A stretch of 15,575 nucleotides of DNA, from contig JBGAPT010000047.1 of NCBI GenBank assembly GCA_044221135.1, positions 1 through 15,575 on the forward strand. The letters run 5' to 3'. Position 1 is the stretch's first letter, and the number at the start of each line of letters is the position of its first letter. Under the pieces are notes generated by a model. The model made no database searches. It worked only from the letters and a program-made list of their open reading frames with translations, and had not been told where the DNA came from. Both the position numbers and the translations under genes were made by a program. Below are positions 13,787 through 15,575 of this stretch, piece by piece. This DNA is from UBA4722 sp044221135. Lineage in GTDB: Bacteria; Pseudomonadota; Gammaproteobacteria; DSM-16500.

Positions 13787-13969
13787 TTATTTAAAGGGGT
13801 CTATAGACCCCTTTAAATATCCTTCTAACAAAGCTAGCATGACCTCCCTGACTGTTCTTCCTTCAGCAGCTATTTTGCCTTTAACTGCGTTGCGAAGTTC
13901 AACAGGGATTTCAAAACTCATATGAGTTATTTCGCCTAAGTATTTTTGAACTGGCTTTTTCTTAGCCAT
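13787..13969 (-). CDS. Ribbon-helix-helix DNA-binding protein (CopG/ParG-like)
   Basis: This 60-residue protein starts at ATG 13969 with AAGGAG seven bases upstream. After a basic N-terminus (MAKKKPVQKY), residues about 15-21 (THMSFEI) form the expected beta strand. Helix A (22-37) and helix B (38-53, containing TVREVMLALLEGYLK) with the intervening Gly-Arg-Thr turn match the ribbon-helix-helix fold. Such dimers bind operators in the major groove and often regulate plasmid copy number or partition. It precedes parA by 113 bases on the same strand, in the position of a plasmid regulator. The last eight codons (KGSIDPFK) and the stop lie inside a 32-bp perfect palindrome that shares its core with the repeats in rep. 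The gene appears intact, unlike parA. Confidence 0.75.
   Translation of the reverse strand: MAKKKPVQKYLGEITHMSFEIPVELRNAVKGKIAAEGRTVREVMLALLEGYLKGSIDPFK
13788..13819. repeat. 32-bp perfect palindrome (iteron/operator) at the 3' end of the ribbon-helix-helix gene
   Basis: The palindrome is centred between 13803 and 13804, with core AAAGGGGTCTATAGACCCC and TTTAAATA arms, and every one of the 16 base pairs matches. It is the strongest member of the family found in rep. It encodes the end of the ribbon-helix-helix protein. It could be an operator, an initiator site, or a hairpin in the mRNA. Confidence 0.85.
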
Positions 13970-14010
13970 AAAGCTCCTTAATTTTGGAAATATTTAGAAC
14001 CAACTAAAGA

Positions 14011-14058
14011 AGTATATCAAAAAAATTAAAAAATTACTTGTATAAGTAATTTTTTAAT
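14011..14058 (-). promoter_or_regulatory. Candidate promoter and operator of the ribbon-helix-helix gene
   Basis: A 15-bp perfect inverted repeat (14025-14058, arms containing TTAAAAAATTACTT around GTAT) lies 9 bases upstream of a good minus-strand -10 hexamer, TATACT (14011-14016). It would cover the -35 region, as expected of an autorepressor site. Its T-rich ends could also make it a terminator. On the plus strand a TATACT at 14061 follows TTGTAT after 17 bases, so the region may be bidirectional. Confidence 0.5.
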
Positions 14059-14101
14059 CATATACTGATAGTTGTCAAATCAAAGATATCGCAGCGTGTA
14101 G

Positions 14102-14929
14102 GAATCAGCCCACACGCCACTTGAGCACAACCCAACTTATGAAAGTCTTGATAAAGAGCTTAGTAAAATTGCTAGAAATGCGCCTATTACTAATAGGATC
14201 ATTGATAAGCTTGTAGAAGTCTATCTTAAGAACGGGGACGAAGCATACGTGCTGGTACATTTAGAGGTTCAAGGTCAATCTGATCCAGATTTTGAAGAAC
14301 GTATGTTTACATACCGTTACCGATTGCGAGATTTATACAAAAAACCTATCGCCAGTTTAGCAATTTTGATCGATTCAGATCAGAATTGGAGACCTGGTAG
14401 CTATAAAGAAGAACTGTGGGGATCATCCATAGAGATGAAATTTCCGATCATTAAACTGATTGACTATCAATCGCGCATTAAAGAGCTAGAGACTTCTACT
14501 AATCCCTTTGCTTCTGTTATCCTAGCCCAGCTTGCAACATTTGATAAACAATCACCAGAGGCTAAACTAGCCAGTAAGATTAACTTAATAAAACGGTTAT
14601 ATACCCGCAATTGGAAAAGAGACGATATCATGACGTTACTCACTTTTCTGGACTGGGTATTCGCTTTATCTAAACAACTTGAGTTAAAATGTAAGGAGAT
14701 GATAGAAATTTTAGAGGAGGAATTGCACGTGGATTATGTTACCAGTTTTGAACGAATTGGCATTGAAAAGGGCGAAGGAACCATGTTGTTATGTTTTTTA
14801 GAAGGGAAATTTAAAAATGTTCCTGAAGATTATCTTCAAAAAATTAATAATGCGGATGCTGAGACTTTGGTAAAATGGGGTAAACGGGTTTTAAATAGTC
14901 AATCTTTAGATGACGTGTTTAAGGATTAA
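14102..14929 (+). pseudogene. Rpn-family PD-(D/E)XK nuclease, 5'-truncated
   Basis: Rpn (recombination-promoting nuclease / putative transposase) proteins are PD-(D/E)XK endonucleases. The open frame after TAG at 14099 runs 275 codons. It carries LDKELSKIARN, then IIDKLVEVYLKNGDEAYV and LVHLEVQGQSDPDFEERMF, giving catalytic-type D35, E55 and Q57 (counted from 14102). The C-terminus (AETLVKWGKRVLNSQSLDDV) is the usual Rpn ending. What is missing is the conserved N-terminal segment before LDKEL; no ATG, GTG or TTG with a ribosome-binding site lies in the frame there. A GTG at 14249 gives 226 residues but would remove D35. So the gene probably lost its 5' end; if expressed it would be defective. 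A terminator follows seven bases after the stop. Confidence 0.75.
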
Positions 14930-14935
14930 CTACAA

Positions 14936-14964
14936 GACCTTGTTAAATAAGGTCCTCGTTTTTT
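14936..14964 (+). terminator. Rho-independent terminator after the Rpn gene
   Basis: GACCTT and AAGGTC pair around a seven-base loop and are followed by CTCG and six T. Confidence 0.8.
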
Positions 14965-14993
14965 AGTAAATCTGTCATGGAAGAAACAATATC

Positions 14994-15371
14994 GTGCTAT
15001 CAAAACCATATCAAAAAGAATTTATTGACAGTGAAACAGGTGATAGAGCTTACGATTTAGTAATGATTTATCAAAAAAACGGTTATGTTATCGTTTCCAT
15101 AACAGCATTAGAAGAAGATGCTAAAATTTCAATTACGAATCTTTATGAAAAGATAGCAACGCAAATTTATTTCAAGTATCTTGAAGAAATAAAAATCAAC
15201 AACATTATTTGGGTTGAAAGAATTATTAATCAAACAACCATAGAAGCATTTTTTGAGGTAGATTTAATTTGGGATGAGAAATCAAAGTTTTTTCACTCGC
15301 CACAATGGCATCCTTGTGATCCTAAAATTATTGAGTCTATAAAAACACTATGCGAAGAATGTGCTGATTAA
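14994..15371 (+). CDS. Hypothetical 125-residue protein
   Basis: The frame begins with GTG at 14994 (MLSKPYQKEFIDSETGDRAY). An ATG at 14977 in another frame has a similar beginning (MEETISCYQNHIKK) but stops soon, so a frameshift near the start is possible. The protein is soluble and acidic, of mixed alpha/beta type, with GYVIVSITALEEDAKISITN, an aromatic stretch (FFEVDLIWDEKSKFFHSPQW) and a C-terminal CEECAD. There is no membrane segment, signal peptide or known motif. It lies 30 bases past the Rpn terminator, so it has its own transcription or depends on readthrough. I do not recognise a family and infer no function. Confidence 0.6.
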   Translation: MLSKPYQKEFIDSETGDRAYDLVMIYQKNGYVIVSITALEEDAKISITNLYEKIATQIYFKYLEEIKINNIIWVERIINQTTIEAFFEVDLIWDEKSKFFHSPQWHPCDPKIIESIKTLCEECAD

Positions 15372-15575
15372 AAAACCACATTTTGTGTATGTAATCTTAG
15401 GGTATACCCAATTGTAGGATATCAGCAAGTTCTTAAGCATGTGACAATAGAATTATTTTAAGTATTAATTGAAAAACGTTACAGAAACTTTTAAACTCTA
15501 ACCTAACATTTTTAGGTAATATTTTCACGTCTAGTAAAACTGTCGGCTATATCCAAATTAGCACTTTGTATCAAA
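15372..15575. other. Gene-free end of window
   Basis: I see no gene, repeat or clear terminator in this AT-rich stretch. Confidence 0.5.

Overview
The window is an AT-rich accessory region, about 15.6 kb long, that mixes plasmid genes, mobile elements and eukaryote-like genes. A U-box/ankyrin protein, two further ankyrin proteins, a Sel1-like fragment, many pseudogenes and a dispersed palindromic repeat together suggest a host-associated intracellular bacterium. My best guess is a gammaproteobacterium of the order Legionellales (Rickettsiella, Diplorickettsia or Coxiella-like). This is inference from gene content and not from any marker gene.

Layout. Positions 1-2000 hold mobile-element debris on the minus strand: a repeat copy, a Tn3-family transposase fragment, an ankyrin fragment and a small Sel1-like ORF. 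Positions 2300-4480 hold two more repeat copies flanking an intact IS3-family element (2697-3941) that has inverted repeats, a frameshift heptamer and a 3-bp target duplication. Positions 4513-5337 encode an intact plus-strand ankyrin protein. Positions 5480-6000 contain two non-coding inverted-repeat elements: a 114-bp MITE with a 9-bp target duplication, and a larger nested palindrome. Positions 6033-10686 run on the minus strand: a small basic protein, a large U-box/ankyrin protein directly downstream of an Hsp20 gene (probable operon), a coiled-coil membrane protein, and the C-terminal piece of a TraA-type relaxase/helicase whose start codon comes from a repeat copy. A single N at 10788, flanked by a 43-bp duplication inside that repeat, marks an assembly join.

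Positions 10955-13969 look like a plasmid maintenance block. A ribbon-helix-helix protein, a ParA ATPase gene and a winged-helix Rep-like protein are read in that order on the minus strand. parA carries several frameshifts and a nonsense codon, while its neighbours are open. A palindromic motif based on GGGGT(T/C)TATAGACCCC occurs repeatedly inside the rep coding sequence and as a 32-bp perfect palindrome at the 3' end of the ribbon-helix-helix gene, where it is translated in frame. These look like iterons or operators embedded in coding DNA.

Positions 14102-15371 hold a 5'-truncated Rpn-family nuclease, its terminator and an unidentified 125-aa protein.

The ribbon-helix-helix protein, ParA and Rep would have controlled copy number and segregation. 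TraA and the coiled-coil protein are remnants of transfer functions. The Hsp20/U-box pair and the ankyrin proteins are candidate host-interaction cargo. The accumulated lesions suggest a degenerating or integrated plasmid.
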